Positions 33,017 to 42,002 of a stretch of 55,960 bases of DNA are shown piece by piece. Made by a program: the position numbers and the translations under genes. How positions within the stretch are numbered: the stretch's first letter is position 1; every line of letters starts with the position of its first letter. The stretch lies in assembly GCA_016207825.1 (NCBI GenBank), contig JACQZI010000006.1, forward strand, positions 1-55,960. Reading direction: 5' to 3'. The notes under the pieces were generated by a model. It was not told the origin of the DNA, did not search any database, and saw only the letters and a list, made by a program, of their open reading frames with translations. Source of the stretch: Planctomycetota bacterium (GTDB lineage: Bacteria; Planctomycetota; MHYJ01; JACQXL01; JACQZI01).

Positions 33017-34039
33017 ATGAAAGCTGCCGTATTCCACGGGGAAAAGAAACCGCTCACTATCGAAGAATACCCGAAGCCGCAAATCGGTCCGGATGATATC
33101 CTGGTAAAAGTGGCCGCCTGCGGGGTGTGTCATACTGACCTACATTATATAGACCACGGCGTTCCCACGGTCAAGAAACCGCCCATGATTTTAGGGCACG
33201 AAGCCGCCGGCACGGTGGCCGAAACTGGCGCGAACGTCAAGAACCTAAAAGTGGACGACCGGGTGCTTTTACCGGCGGTCCTCACCTGCGGGACGTGCGA
33301 ATTCTGCCGCATCGGTAGAGAAAACATCTGCAAGACCATGATAATGTTCGGCAACCATATTGACGGCGCCTATGCGGAATACGTCAAAGCGCCCGCCAAG
33401 GATGCCTTTATAATGCCCAAGGAAATACCGCTGGAAGAAGGATGCATCATAGCCGATGCTATTTCCACGCCCTATCACGCGGTCAAGAACCGCGGACAGG
33501 TGAAACCCGGTGATACCGTGGCAGTTTTCGGCTGTGGCGGAGTCGGCATCAATGTAGTCCAGTTAAGCGCGGCGGCTGGCGCAACCGTTATCGCCGTTGA
33601 TATCATGGATAAAAAGCTGGAATGGGCAAAAAAGCTAGGCGCGACCTACACCTTAAACGCCCAGCAAAGCCCGGATGCCACCAAAGATATCAGGAAACTC
33701 ACCAACGGCGGAGTGGATATCGCTTTTGAAGCCATCGGCAACCCCAAAACCATCACCATGGCATTTAACTCCCTTAAAAAAGGCGGTCGGCTCTGTGTAG
33801 TCGGTTACACGGATAAAGACATGATTATCTCCGGCGCCAAGACCATGTTTTTCGAGATGGAAATAGTCGGCTCGTTAGGCTGCAGGCCGGTTGATTATCC
33901 ACGCCTGATAGAAATGGTGCGTATCGGCAAGGTACAGGTAACACCCCTGGTTACGCATAAATTCAAGCTGGATAAAATAAACGAGGCATTTGATACCTTG
34001 CGCAAAGGAGAATGTATCCGGGCGGTGGTAATGCCGTAA
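33017..34039 (+). CDS. zinc-dependent alcohol dehydrogenase (MDR family)
   Basis: This 340-residue cytoplasmic oxidoreductase has catalytic zinc ligands in CGVCHTDLH (C38) and LGHEAAG (H61, E62), four structural-zinc Cys in LTCGTCEFCRIGRENIC (C91, C94, C97, C105), and the NAD(P)-binding loop VAVFGCGGVGINVV. The position that is Cys in classical alcohol dehydrogenases appears as Asp in IIADAIST, as in several branches of the family. It interconverts alcohols and aldehydes or ketones; the substrate is unknown. It lies between two genes for secreted repeat proteins with short gaps, a surprising operon mate. Confidence 0.92.
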   Translation: MKAAVFHGEKKPLTIEEYPKPQIGPDDILVKVAACGVCHTDLHYIDHGVPTVKKPPMILGHEAAGTVAETGANVKNLKVDDRVLLPAVLTCGTCEFCRIGRENICKTMIMFGNHIDGAYAEYVKAPAKDAFIMPKEIPLEEGCIIADAISTPYHAVKNRGQVKPGDTVAVFGCGGVGINVVQLSAAAGATVIAVDIMDKKLEWAKKLGATYTLNAQQSPDATKDIRKLTNGGVDIAFEAIGNPKTITMAFNSLKKGGRLCVVGYTDKDMIISGAKTMFFEMEIVGSLGCRPVDYPRLIEMVRIGKVQVTPLVTHKFKLDKINEAFDTLRKGECIRAVVMP

Positions 34040-34045
34040 AAAGCT

Positions 34046-36001
34046 ATGTTTTGCCTGAAAAAGAAATATTTGTTGTTATTCATTATCTTACCGGCCTTTT
34101 GTTTCATTGCTACCGGGGCAATCTGCCTCGCACTGAGCGCGCTCGGTACGGAGTGCCTGGCGCAGGTTTTAAACGAACAAATATCGCCTTCGGACTGGGA
34201 TAAAATCAAAGCTTCATTTACAAGACAATATGCCTCCAAACTACCCCAAAACCGCATTGAAGCCATAAACCTGATTACACCCTGCTGGTTTAACTTTACC
34301 TCACCCAAAAGCGGGAAAGAAGCAGTCATGCTGCTCGTAAAAGTACTCGAAGAAGAAACCGCTAAAGAAGTTGTGGCGGCGGCAATAAATTGTTTATACA
34401 TGGCTTCTTATGATAACGAATCAGCGGATACTTTAATAAAACAATGCGAAACGGCAAAAAATGAAACGACACGCCTACGGTTGATTGAAACTCTCGGGAG
34501 ATTTGTCGGGTCGCAGGATAAAGCGGTGGCGTCTTTATCCGCCATGGCCAAGGATAAAAACGTTAAAATACGCCTGGCGGTAATAGAAGCTCTCAAGAAA
34601 TTACCCGCAAAACACACTCTTTCTCTCTTAATCTCCCTGATAAGCGATGCCGAAAAAGAAATATCCTTTGCGGTCATTGCCCATCTCGCCGCGACAGGCG
34701 ATTACGATATCGTCCCGCAACTGATTGAATTAACCGGAACGGAAAAGCGCGAAGATGTCAAAAAGAAAATCCTGCAAGCACTTGAATCCATAGTCGGCAA
34801 AAACTACGGAAACGCACAGAAAGAATGGCAGGAATGGTGGAAAGAACGGGAAAAAAGCAAGGTTTCACAAGAAGAAATTGATAAAGCCATCGACAAAGCA
34901 AAAAACTACCTGCTGGATAAAGCCGCCACCAATATTACCGCCACCAACGAATGCGAACTGACCTTTTACGCTTTGCTCCACGCGGGATGCTCACCAGATA
35001 CTCCGGTGATGAAATCAGCCCTGCAGCATATCCTTACCAAGCAACTGGCGCAGACCTATAATGTGGCGTTGATAGCGCTGGTGCTTTCCGATTTGGACAA
35101 GGTAAAATACCAGGCGCGCATAGCCCAATGCGCCATGTGGCTTTTGGGAAACGAATCCAAACAGGGCAACTGGCATTACGGCACCGCCCTGCCTGATAAA
35201 GATATGATTGCCCCGACTATCACCGGGAACGATAAAAAGAAACCGGAAAAAGATAAATACGCTAAAAACACTAAGAAGACTATGCTGAAAATCAAAGTCC
35301 CTCCCCGCCAGCAACGCGACCCGAACAGCTGGGATAATTCAAACACCCAATACGCCATACTCGGGCTTTGGGCCTGCGCCAAGGCGGGAATAGAAATCCC
35401 CAAAGAAGCCTGGCAGGATGCGGAAGCGAATTTATTGCGCAGCCAAAGCGCGGACGGCGGCTGGAGCTACCAGGCGGCACAGGGAACCGGGCACGGCAGC
35501 ATGACCGCGGGCGGATTGGCCGCACTGGTAATCTGTATGCAACAACTCGGCAAAAAGACATCGGATAACCGCGCAATAAAAAACGCCAAGGAATGGCTTG
35601 GGAAAAACTTCACCGTTAAGGAAAATCCCAAGTACGGGGAATCATGGCATTATTATTACCTCTATGCGCTGGAACGCGCCGGGGTCCTGAGCGAAACCGA
35701 CTTTTTCGCCAATAACGACTGGTACCAAATCGGGGCGAAATATCTGCTGGGCAAGCAGAAAAAAAATGGGAGTTGGGATGTACAAGCGACCTGGGACACC
35801 TGTTTTGCGGTGCTGTTTTTAAGGAGGGCAACCAAATTTGCCCCGCCATTAAAGGCAACCGTAACCGGCGACGAAAAACCAAAAGAAGTAGAAAAGCCCA
35901 AGGAAACGGAAAAGCCGGAAACGCCGGAAAACATTGAACCGCCGGAAGATATCGAACTGCCTGAAATCCCGGAAGTGCCTCCAGAACCGGATAAAAAATA
36001 A
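34046..36001 (+). CDS. secreted HEAT-repeat / prenyltransferase-squalene-cyclase-like protein
   Basis: This 651-residue protein has an N-terminal signal or anchor (about 8-32), HEAT repeats (about 75-260, for example DKNVKIRLAVIEALKKLPA), then an alpha/alpha toroid (about 280-605) with cyclase-like repeats ADGGWSYQAAQGTGHGSMTAGGLAAL and QKKNGSWDVQATWDTCFAVLFL. A Pro/Glu/Lys-rich tail (about 610-651) follows. The catalytic DxDD of squalene-hopene cyclases is not present, so this is likely a binding or structural member of the superfamily exported to the periplasm. Genes with this combination are typical of planctomycetes. The ATG is 6 nt after the alcohol dehydrogenase stop. Confidence 0.85.
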   Translation: MFCLKKKYLLLFIILPAFCFIATGAICLALSALGTECLAQVLNEQISPSDWDKIKASFTRQYASKLPQNRIEAINLITPCWFNFTSPKSGKEAVMLLVKVLEEETAKEVVAAAINCLYMASYDNESADTLIKQCETAKNETTRLRLIETLGRFVGSQDKAVASLSAMAKDKNVKIRLAVIEALKKLPAKHTLSLLISLISDAEKEISFAVIAHLAATGDYDIVPQLIELTGTEKREDVKKKILQALESIVGKNYGNAQKEWQEWWKEREKSKVSQEEIDKAIDKAKNYLLDKAATNITATNECELTFYALLHAGCSPDTPVMKSALQHILTKQLAQTYNVALIALVLSDLDKVKYQARIAQCAMWLLGNESKQGNWHYGTALPDKDMIAPTITGNDKKKPEKDKYAKNTKKTMLKIKVPPRQQRDPNSWDNSNTQYAILGLWACAKAGIEIPKEAWQDAEANLLRSQSADGGWSYQAAQGTGHGSMTAGGLAALVICMQQLGKKTSDNRAIKNAKEWLGKNFTVKENPKYGESWHYYYLYALERAGVLSETDFFANNDWYQIGAKYLLGKQKKNGSWDVQATWDTCFAVLFLRRATKFAPPLKATVTGDEKPKEVEKPKETEKPETPENIEPPEDIELPEIPEVPPEPDKK

Positions 36002-36066
36002 CGGATAAAACTACTTCACCACGAAGACGCAAAGAACACAAAGAACGCCAAAAACTCTTTAACTTA

Positions 36067-37098
36067 TTAGAAATTAAGTTTTTCTTCCAGCTTTTCTTTT
36101 CCTTCGGTAATCGCCAGCTCTATCTGCAGGGAGTAAATAATTGGTGATTGGTTATTGGTCATCGGAATTTTCACCATATCCTTCCTCGTGGTGACAAGGC
36201 ATTCAGCGCCGGAGTTTTTGGCGTGTTCGTACAGTTTGCTTATATCGTCCGCTGTGTAGCGGTAATGGTCCGGGAATGCCGTAAAGCCGGCAAGAGACAA
36301 ACCCGCTTTCTCAAGCGTCAGCTTAAAAGAATCAGGGTTGCCGATGCCGCAGAAAGCAAAGGATTTCTTATGCGCTAAATCAGCAAGGGGAACGGTTTTT
36401 CCTTCAGGCGAAATAAACCCAACCGGCTTATGGATGGTTTTCATCACGGGCTTGCCCAAAGCGGTTAAAAGATTCGTCATCCTTAAAAGATGCTCATCCT
36501 TAACCAAATCCGTGTGGGTCAGTATAAAAATATCGGCCCGTCTCAAAGCGTTCAGATGTTCGCGCAAGGTTCCGGCCGGAAAAACGTGCCAGTTGCCGAA
36601 TGGGTTCAGGCAATCTATCATCACGATATCCAGGTTGCGCGCCAGCCGCCAGTGCTGGAATCCGTCATCTAAAAGAATTACATCCGGAGAATATTTGGCA
36701 ACAGCTTCCTTCCCCAGCTTGGCGCGGTTCGGGCCGGTCAGGCGGATTACCTTATCGGATGAAACTGATAATTTCTCATCATCGCCTGAACCTCCCACAG
36801 AGCCGTATCCCCTGGAAAGAACGACGACTTTTTTATTCTTATCGGCAAAGTACTTGGCGAGGTATTCGGTCATCGGGGTTTTGCCGGTCCCGCCGACCGT
36901 AATATTGCCGATGCTGATTACCGGAACGGCGAGCTTGACGGGCTTAACAAGCCCGCATTTATATAAACACGTTCTGAACAAAAGAATAAAGCGGTAGAGC
37001 AAAGAGACAAGCCAGAACGCGGTAAGCATAACCAGGTCAAAAAAACCCAGCTTTCGCCCGCTCGCGATATTATACCACCACAGTTTAATAGATTTCAT
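36067..37098 (-). CDS. lpxK: tetraacyldisaccharide 4'-kinase
   Basis: This 343-residue inner-membrane-associated kinase phosphorylates the 4' position of the lipid A disaccharide precursor, making lipid IVA. The family marks are clear: SIGNITVGGTGKTPMTEYLA (P-loop), VVVLSRGYGS, VILLDDGFQHWRLARNLDIV and the FPAGTLREHLNALRRAD block, with an N-terminal hydrophobic helix. Length is typical. It shows the cell makes lipid A and hence a Gram-negative outer membrane. It is transcribed alone, convergent with the cyclase-like gene. Confidence 0.96.
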   Translation of the reverse strand: MKSIKLWWYNIASGRKLGFFDLVMLTAFWLVSLLYRFILLFRTCLYKCGLVKPVKLAVPVISIGNITVGGTGKTPMTEYLAKYFADKNKKVVVLSRGYGSVGGSGDDEKLSVSSDKVIRLTGPNRAKLGKEAVAKYSPDVILLDDGFQHWRLARNLDIVMIDCLNPFGNWHVFPAGTLREHLNALRRADIFILTHTDLVKDEHLLRMTNLLTALGKPVMKTIHKPVGFISPEGKTVPLADLAHKKSFAFCGIGNPDSFKLTLEKAGLSLAGFTAFPDHYRYTADDISKLYEHAKNSGAECLVTTRKDMVKIPMTNNQSPIIYSLQIELAITEGKEKLEEKLNF

Positions 37099-37193
37099 AC
37101 GGATGACATATTATCAAAAGGTTCTTCTAAAGTAAACTATTAGAAGAAAATTCTATTTGGCTTTTATATTTGCATAGTATAAACTAAACACGA

Positions 37194-37424
37194 ATGCACA
37201 CGAATAAGAACACATATATACGAATATTTCTCTTCATCCTTTGCGCCTTTGCGGTAGTGTTTACTGGCTGCGCAAACGCAACTAAAGAACCTAAGAACGG
37301 AAGAACAGAATTCCGCATCCGCCATTCCGAATTCCCTGCCTCGCCGTCAGGCGGGTGGAAATGCGTTAAAATGAGTCTTAGGGTGCCCCTCTATATACGG
37401 GGTAGGGTGGGGATGCGGCTTTAA
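37194..37424 (+). pseudogene. possible decayed lipoprotein gene carrying a palindromic element
   Basis: The 76-codon frame begins with a plausible lipoprotein signal (IRIFLFILCAFAVVFTGC), but after about ten residues it runs into a palindromic element and low-quality sequence ending RVPLYIRGRVGMRL, with no domain. No good ribosome site precedes the ATG. It looks like the 5' end of a lost lipoprotein gene; chance is not excluded. Confidence 0.3.
37335..37355. repeat. GC-rich palindromic element
   Basis: CCTGCCT and AGGCGGG arms (one wobble) flank a short CGCCGTC core. End sequences match the elements at 917-970 and 31463-31498. Confidence 0.5.
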
Positions 37425-37428
37425 AATC

Positions 37429-37494
37429 TATCCCAAACGGCTCCAAAAGTTATCCCAAGCGGCTCGAAGAGCTACCCCGAACGGCTCTCCTCAG
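37429..37494 (+). repeat. three tandem 22-bp repeats
   Basis: The core TCCCAAACGGCTC recurs as TCCCAAGCGGCTC and CCCCGAACGGCTC at 37431, 37453 and 37475, a strict 22-bp period, in the gap between the decayed lipoprotein frame and the porin gene. The remaining gap to 37586 has no recognised feature. Confidence 0.7.
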
Positions 37495-37586
37495 TATTAT
37501 GTTTACCACCGAAAATCTAGACACATACCGATGGGGATTGTCAAGCATAATCTTGAACCGAAAGGTTGTTTAACAGGCGGAATTAT

Positions 37587-38648
37587 TTAGAACCTGACTT
37601 CCATCTGAATCAGGGTTTCTTTATCCATGTTCTTGATATCTTCCCTGATATCGTTGTAATTTAACATAAAACGAACGGCCCGATTCATCTGCCAGTTAAA
37701 GCCGAATGTCGTCATCCTAACCTCGTCATTATTGATATTATTATCAGGGTCAAAATACTGGTAACAAGCTATCGGGCGGATGACCTGGTTTTTCCCGAAG
37801 AAGTCTATTGTTTGGTTTGTGGTCAGTTGCAGATACCAGCATTTGCTGTTGATATTATCCGTGCCCGTCACGTCAAGCATCTGGGAAAAATATTCGTAGG
37901 TAATCATTATCTTGCTTAATTCATATTTTATGCTGTAGGCATAGCGGTCACGCTGGTTTACCCCGATTTTCAACGGGTTGGGGTCGCTTTCGTAGCCGGT
38001 TATCCAGGCAGCACCGAACTCCATGGGTTTTAAGGGAGAGTCGTTGTCATCCTTCCAGGGCAGCATCCTTATCTGGAACATGCGGTCTTTAAGGTCGCTG
38101 TCATCGGTGGTGTTTATCCCGTTACCGTTGAAAACGGCTATTGCATATGACGCCTTTTTATCGAGCATTAGCCCTTGCGCCATGACGCCGAGTTCCCGGT
38201 CGCTGAAGGTCGCCAGAGGGGTCGGTGTCAATGGTTCATAAATCAATGGACTCCTGATTGTTTCCTGGAGCGGTGTCCCGGCAACATCGGCGGCGAAAGA
38301 AAAGGGAATCTTAAACTGCCCCACGGTTACCGCCCAATCCGTATAAGGGATATGGGAAAGAGTGAACCTGGCATCAAGCAGGGTATTATTATAAAAATCA
38401 TATTCAACCCGACCGGTGACATCCGTAGCGATTTTACCGTCTAGGAAGAGATGCGCCCGGATATTTTCCATCGTGTCCGGAGTATCGGCGGCGGTATCTT
38501 CCTCTGTATAGCTGTAGCGCAAGTGGACGTAACCGCCGGGGGAAAGGTCGCTATTCCCTATTTTAATCGGGGTGCCTTCCGCCCAAATATCAGTCAATAA
38601 GCAAAGAGTTCCCATTAATAAGACTATAACGAAGATAGTTTTTTTCAT
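37587..38648 (-). CDS. outer-membrane porin, OprO/OprP (phosphate-selective) type
   Basis: This 353-residue beta-barrel protein has a signal peptide (about 1-23, ending WAEG), a GGYVHLRYSYTEED first strand, and the IRAHLFLDGKIATDVTGRVEYDF and VTVGQFKIPFSF motifs typical of OprO/OprP-like porins. It alternates amphipathic strands throughout and ends in the terminal Phe (QMEVRF) required for barrel insertion. It would form a diffusion channel in the outer membrane; the phosphate selectivity of the founding family need not apply. It is divergent from the nuclease gene across an inverted-repeat intergenic region. Confidence 0.82.
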   Translation of the reverse strand: MKKTIFVIVLLMGTLCLLTDIWAEGTPIKIGNSDLSPGGYVHLRYSYTEEDTAADTPDTMENIRAHLFLDGKIATDVTGRVEYDFYNNTLLDARFTLSHIPYTDWAVTVGQFKIPFSFAADVAGTPLQETIRSPLIYEPLTPTPLATFSDRELGVMAQGLMLDKKASYAIAVFNGNGINTTDDSDLKDRMFQIRMLPWKDDNDSPLKPMEFGAAWITGYESDPNPLKIGVNQRDRYAYSIKYELSKIMITYEYFSQMLDVTGTDNINSKCWYLQLTTNQTIDFFGKNQVIRPIACYQYFDPDNNINNDEVRMTTFGFNWQMNRAVRFMLNYNDIREDIKNMDKETLIQMEVRF

Positions 38649-38695
38649 AATAGATTCCTTAATTAATAGTTTTTGTTGATAAGAAAGCCTGTTTT

Positions 38696-38721
38696 ATGGT
38701 ATAAATTTTTAATTATACCAT
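38696..38721. promoter_or_regulatory. inverted repeat between divergent porin and nuclease genes
   Basis: ATGGTATAA and TTATACCAT are perfect 9-bp inverted arms with an 8-nt spacer, 48 nt before the porin start and 22 nt before the nuclease start. It could be an operator or a hairpin; arms contain TATAA-like hexamers in both directions. Confidence 0.45.
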
Positions 38722-38742
38722 CTTATTTAATCGGCATAATCA

Positions 38743-39384
38743 ATGAAGATATTAAAGGAAATATACCAAAGGCTGTTTAAGCATTTCGGGCCGCAACACT
38801 GGTGGCCCGGTGAAACGCCGTTTGAGGTAATGGTCGGGGCAATCCTGACACAGAACACCAACTGGTCGAACGTGGAAAAGGCCATCAAGAACCTGAAGGC
38901 CGAAGGCTTAATGACCGCAAAAGGATTATACGGCTTGGATACGGAAACGCTGGCCCAGCTTATCCGCCCGGCAGGCTATTATAATATCAAGGCAATAAGA
39001 TTGAAGAATTTCATAAAATGGTTTGTGGAGACTTACGATGGGGACGAGGAAAAGCTTTCCAAAAGCAGCCTGGAATCGTTGCGCGAGGAGCTTTTGGGTA
39101 TCAAGGGAATCGGGCCGGAGACCGCGGATTCAATCGCTTTATACGCAGGAGGAAAGCCCTCTTTTGTGGTGGATGCCTATACATACAGGATATTTTCCCG
39201 CCACAGCCTTATCCCTGAAGAAACCACCTATGACGAAATCAAAGCTTTCTTTGAGGACAACCTGGAAAATGACACTAAATTATTCAACGAATACCACGCG
39301 CTGATTGTCCGAACGGGAAAAGAATATTGCAAGAAAACAAAGCCTTTATGCGATAAATGCCCTCTAAAAGGAGTAGAAAGATGA
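38743..39384 (+). CDS. endonuclease III-related DNA glycosylase
   Basis: This 213-residue HhH-GPD protein has PFEVMVGAILTQNTNWSNVEKA (helical start), helix-hairpin-helix LLGIKGIGPETADSIALYA (about 117-135), catalytic Asp in FVVDAYTYRIF (D144) and an iron-sulfur loop CKKTKPLCDKC. The Lys that gives Nth its lyase activity is Glu here (GIGPETAD, E126), and the fourth cluster Cys is replaced by Glu near the end, so the protein resembles the MagIII-like monofunctional branch that removes damaged bases. The stop codon overlaps the ATG of the peptidase gene (ATGA), so the two are co-translated. Confidence 0.85.
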   Translation: MKILKEIYQRLFKHFGPQHWWPGETPFEVMVGAILTQNTNWSNVEKAIKNLKAEGLMTAKGLYGLDTETLAQLIRPAGYYNIKAIRLKNFIKWFVETYDGDEEKLSKSSLESLREELLGIKGIGPETADSIALYAGGKPSFVVDAYTYRIFSRHSLIPEETTYDEIKAFFEDNLENDTKLFNEYHALIVRTGKEYCKKTKPLCDKCPLKGVER

Positions 39385-40709
39385 CAAATACAACATGGCC
39401 CTTGGAAACCCTAAAGAAATATCTTTCCATACCGAGCGTTTCGGCACAAGGCACGGGAATCAAAGAAGCCTGCCGGTTCCTGAAAAAGCTATTCACCTCT
39501 TTGGGGCTCAAGGCAAAGATAATTGATTGCGGAGGTAACCCAATTTGCTATGCAGAATTAATAATCGATAAGAAACTACCAACCCTGCTTTTCTATAACC
39601 ACTACGATGTCCAACCGCCTGAACCATTGGAAAAATGGATTTCACCTCCGTTTAACCCTGCCGTAAGAGGCGGGAAGCTTTTCGCCCGCGGTAGCTCGGA
39701 TAACAAAGGAAACCTGACTGCCCGCCTGTCCGCGGTCAAGTCATTTTTAGACAGGGGCGCAAAGCCGCCGGTAAACGTAAAGTTTGTGGTGGACGGCGAG
39801 GAAGAAATTGGCAGCCCCACCCTGCCGCGTTTTATCAATAAATACCGCGCGATGATAAAAGCGGATATGTGCATCTGGGAATCCGGCGGGCGGGACGAAA
39901 AAGACAACCCGGATTTATCGCTCGGATGCAAAGGCATCTGCCACGCAGAACTGGTGGCGCGCGGGGCCAAGGATGACCTCCATTCTTCCAAAGGGGTAAT
40001 CGTGAAAAATCCGGCATGGCGGCTTATCTGGGCATTGAACAGCCTTAAAGACAGCAATGAAAACATCCTGATAAAAGGATTTTATGACAAGACGATAAAA
40101 CCCGGAAGGCTTGATAAAAATACAATCGCTAAATTTATGTTTTACGAAAAAGAAAAGAAAGCCCAGTGGGGAATCAACGGCTTTTTAAAAGGGTTAAGCG
40201 GGATTAAACTAAAGGAAAGGTTTTTCTACGAGCCGGCGCTTAATATCGACGGATTAACTTCCGGCTATCAGGGTTCGGGGCATAAAACGGTCCTGCCCAA
40301 ACAGGCATCGGTTAAGATAGATTTCCGGCTTGTTCCCGATATGACACCCAAGGATATTTTAAACCAATTAAGAAATCATCTGAATAAATATGGTTTTAAT
40401 GATATCGAAATACATGATTTCAGGGGATACCCCCCGGCCAGAACGCCTTTAACCACTCCTTACCTTAAAATTGTCAGGAAAGCGCAGGAGCGTGTTTATA
40501 AAAAACCCGTAATGGTCGAGCCTCTGGCAGCTGCTTCCGGCCCCATGTATCTTTTTACGTCGCTTATGCCGTGTTTCTCTTTGGGGGTCGGGCACAGCAG
40601 TTCAAGCATCCACGCACCCAATGAAAATATCCGGCTGGATGATTATCGGATGGGAATAGAATGCATTGCGGAAATAATGCACGAACTCGCAAGCGCCGCC
40701 GGGAGCTGA
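39381..40709 (+). CDS. M20 family metallopeptidase (dipeptidase)
   Basis: This 442-residue cytoplasmic hydrolase has its start at 39381 chosen because AAAAGGAG lies just upstream and the ATG overlaps the preceding stop. Zinc-binding and catalytic motifs are visible: FYNHYDVQPPEPLEKW (His, Asp), ARGSSDNKGNL (bridging Asp), VDGEEEIGSP (catalytic Glu pair), ESGGRDEKDNP, and the late VGHSSSSIHAPNENI (His). It resembles CNDP/dipeptidase members of the family that cleave dipeptides or N-acyl amino acids with two zinc ions. The pairing with a DNA glycosylase gene looks incidental. Confidence 0.92.
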   Translation: MTNTTWPLETLKKYLSIPSVSAQGTGIKEACRFLKKLFTSLGLKAKIIDCGGNPICYAELIIDKKLPTLLFYNHYDVQPPEPLEKWISPPFNPAVRGGKLFARGSSDNKGNLTARLSAVKSFLDRGAKPPVNVKFVVDGEEEIGSPTLPRFINKYRAMIKADMCIWESGGRDEKDNPDLSLGCKGICHAELVARGAKDDLHSSKGVIVKNPAWRLIWALNSLKDSNENILIKGFYDKTIKPGRLDKNTIAKFMFYEKEKKAQWGINGFLKGLSGIKLKERFFYEPALNIDGLTSGYQGSGHKTVLPKQASVKIDFRLVPDMTPKDILNQLRNHLNKYGFNDIEIHDFRGYPPARTPLTTPYLKIVRKAQERVYKKPVMVEPLAAASGPMYLFTSLMPCFSLGVGHSSSSIHAPNENIRLDDYRMGIECIAEIMHELASAAGS

Positions 40710-40710
40710 A

Positions 40711-41970
40711 TTATTTCTTACTTTTAAGTATTTCCAGAGCATTCGCAAACAATCCGGCCATTTTATCGGAGTTCGCTTTCAAGGTATTCTGCAATTCGCC
40801 TGTTTTATCACCCTCTTTAAAAATAGTATTGTAAGTTTCTATATTACTCTTTGTCAGTTCTAAATAATCAGCTACTATTTTATAAAGAGGTTGGAATTCT
40901 TCGGAAGGATAGTTTTTCTGGAATTCGGCAAAATACTTATTGAATTCGGCAATATTCTGTTGGCGGCGCCCGGCATCTTTTTCCCATAATTTGGCCCGCT
41001 CAGAGTTAGTTTTTATTTTCCCGTAAAAGACATTAACGGATTCCGTATAATATTCCAGCATCCTGACCATTTCGAATACGGTTTCAAACATCGCGAAAGA
41101 CCCCACTTTTCCCAGCTTAACCCTGTCATCCGTAAGCTTGTTGGGGGCATGAGGATTCTGCTCATCAGGATAAGGTTTTCCTCCGCCCTCAACGGAAACA
41201 CGCATGTTGGTTAATTCATTCTGAATAACGGTGCCGATATCCCTCAAGAAAGAAGCGGCGGCATGGTAACAACCGGGATAACTCTCGTATGAGGAAAGAT
41301 TAACTTTCTGCATAACATCGGAAAGTTGCGCATCTGTTTTATCAAACCAGGATTTGAATGCGGCTTTTTGCGAATCAAATTTCTTAGCCTGGAAAGTCTC
41401 TATAAAAGCATTGAGATCTTTGATAGTCTTTTCGTAAAAGGCGATAATTTTCTTGATGTCTTCAAACTGGCGCTTATTGGAGCCAACAACCTCGTTCATT
41501 TCGCCGCCGACTGTGATTGTCTGCTGGATAATGACTTTATCAAACCTGTTGGCGGGCAGTTTGGGAATTATATTCTTTCTCTGCTTTTTAGGAATTTCAA
41601 CTTTAATGAAATAAACCCCGGCGGGCAGCTCCCAGTTGAAATCCGATATATCCAGCTTACACTCGCCTTTTGAATCAAGCTCAGCTCGATGAGGCCCAAC
41701 AACCCTGCTTTCTTTAAAGGTGAAATCATCCGTTGAAAAGACTTTGGAAAAAATATACACGTTCAATACGGTCTGTGACGGCAAATCCGAATCTAGTGCA
41801 ATATTTATAGTATTTTTATCATTGGCTTTAACCTGGGAGAAATTAACTATTTTCAACCCGGTTTCGGCATCGGTAGCCCCTGCCGTGGTTTCTGCCGGGC
41901 TTTCCACGGGATTAACGGCAAAAAACACCGCCAGGAAAATACATAATAAAATGTAGCGCATATTTTTCAT
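40711..41970 (-). CDS. secreted helical protein of unknown function
   Basis: This 419-residue protein has a signal peptide (about 1-27, ending SPAET), a beta-rich part (about 35-155, with an ELPAGVYFIKVEIPKKQRK strand pair like an Ig-type module) and a long helical C-terminal part (about 165-415). No known domain is recognised. It is the last gene of the ECF sigma/pseudopilin operon, 32 nt after the second GspK-like gene, so a link with the secretion apparatus or pilus-like structure is likely. Periplasmic or surface location is inferred from the signal. Confidence 0.7.
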   Translation of the reverse strand: MKNMRYILLCIFLAVFFAVNPVESPAETTAGATDAETGLKIVNFSQVKANDKNTINIALDSDLPSQTVLNVYIFSKVFSTDDFTFKESRVVGPHRAELDSKGECKLDISDFNWELPAGVYFIKVEIPKKQRKNIIPKLPANRFDKVIIQQTITVGGEMNEVVGSNKRQFEDIKKIIAFYEKTIKDLNAFIETFQAKKFDSQKAAFKSWFDKTDAQLSDVMQKVNLSSYESYPGCYHAAASFLRDIGTVIQNELTNMRVSVEGGGKPYPDEQNPHAPNKLTDDRVKLGKVGSFAMFETVFEMVRMLEYYTESVNVFYGKIKTNSERAKLWEKDAGRRQQNIAEFNKYFAEFQKNYPSEEFQPLYKIVADYLELTKSNIETYNTIFKEGDKTGELQNTLKANSDKMAGLFANALEILKSKK

Positions 41971-42002
41971 AACAAATATTCTCCTTATAATAATCTAATT
42001 TT

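Noticed and set aside
33145-33478. Antisense frames across the alcohol dehydrogenase gene
   Set aside because: Shadows of a gene with intact zinc and cofactor motifs.
36002-36066. Repetitive-looking CACGAAGACGCAAAGAACACAAAGAA between the convergent cyclase-like and lpxK genes
   Set aside because: Short, no inverted repeat or T-tract, so it cannot be called a terminator or defined repeat from one copy.
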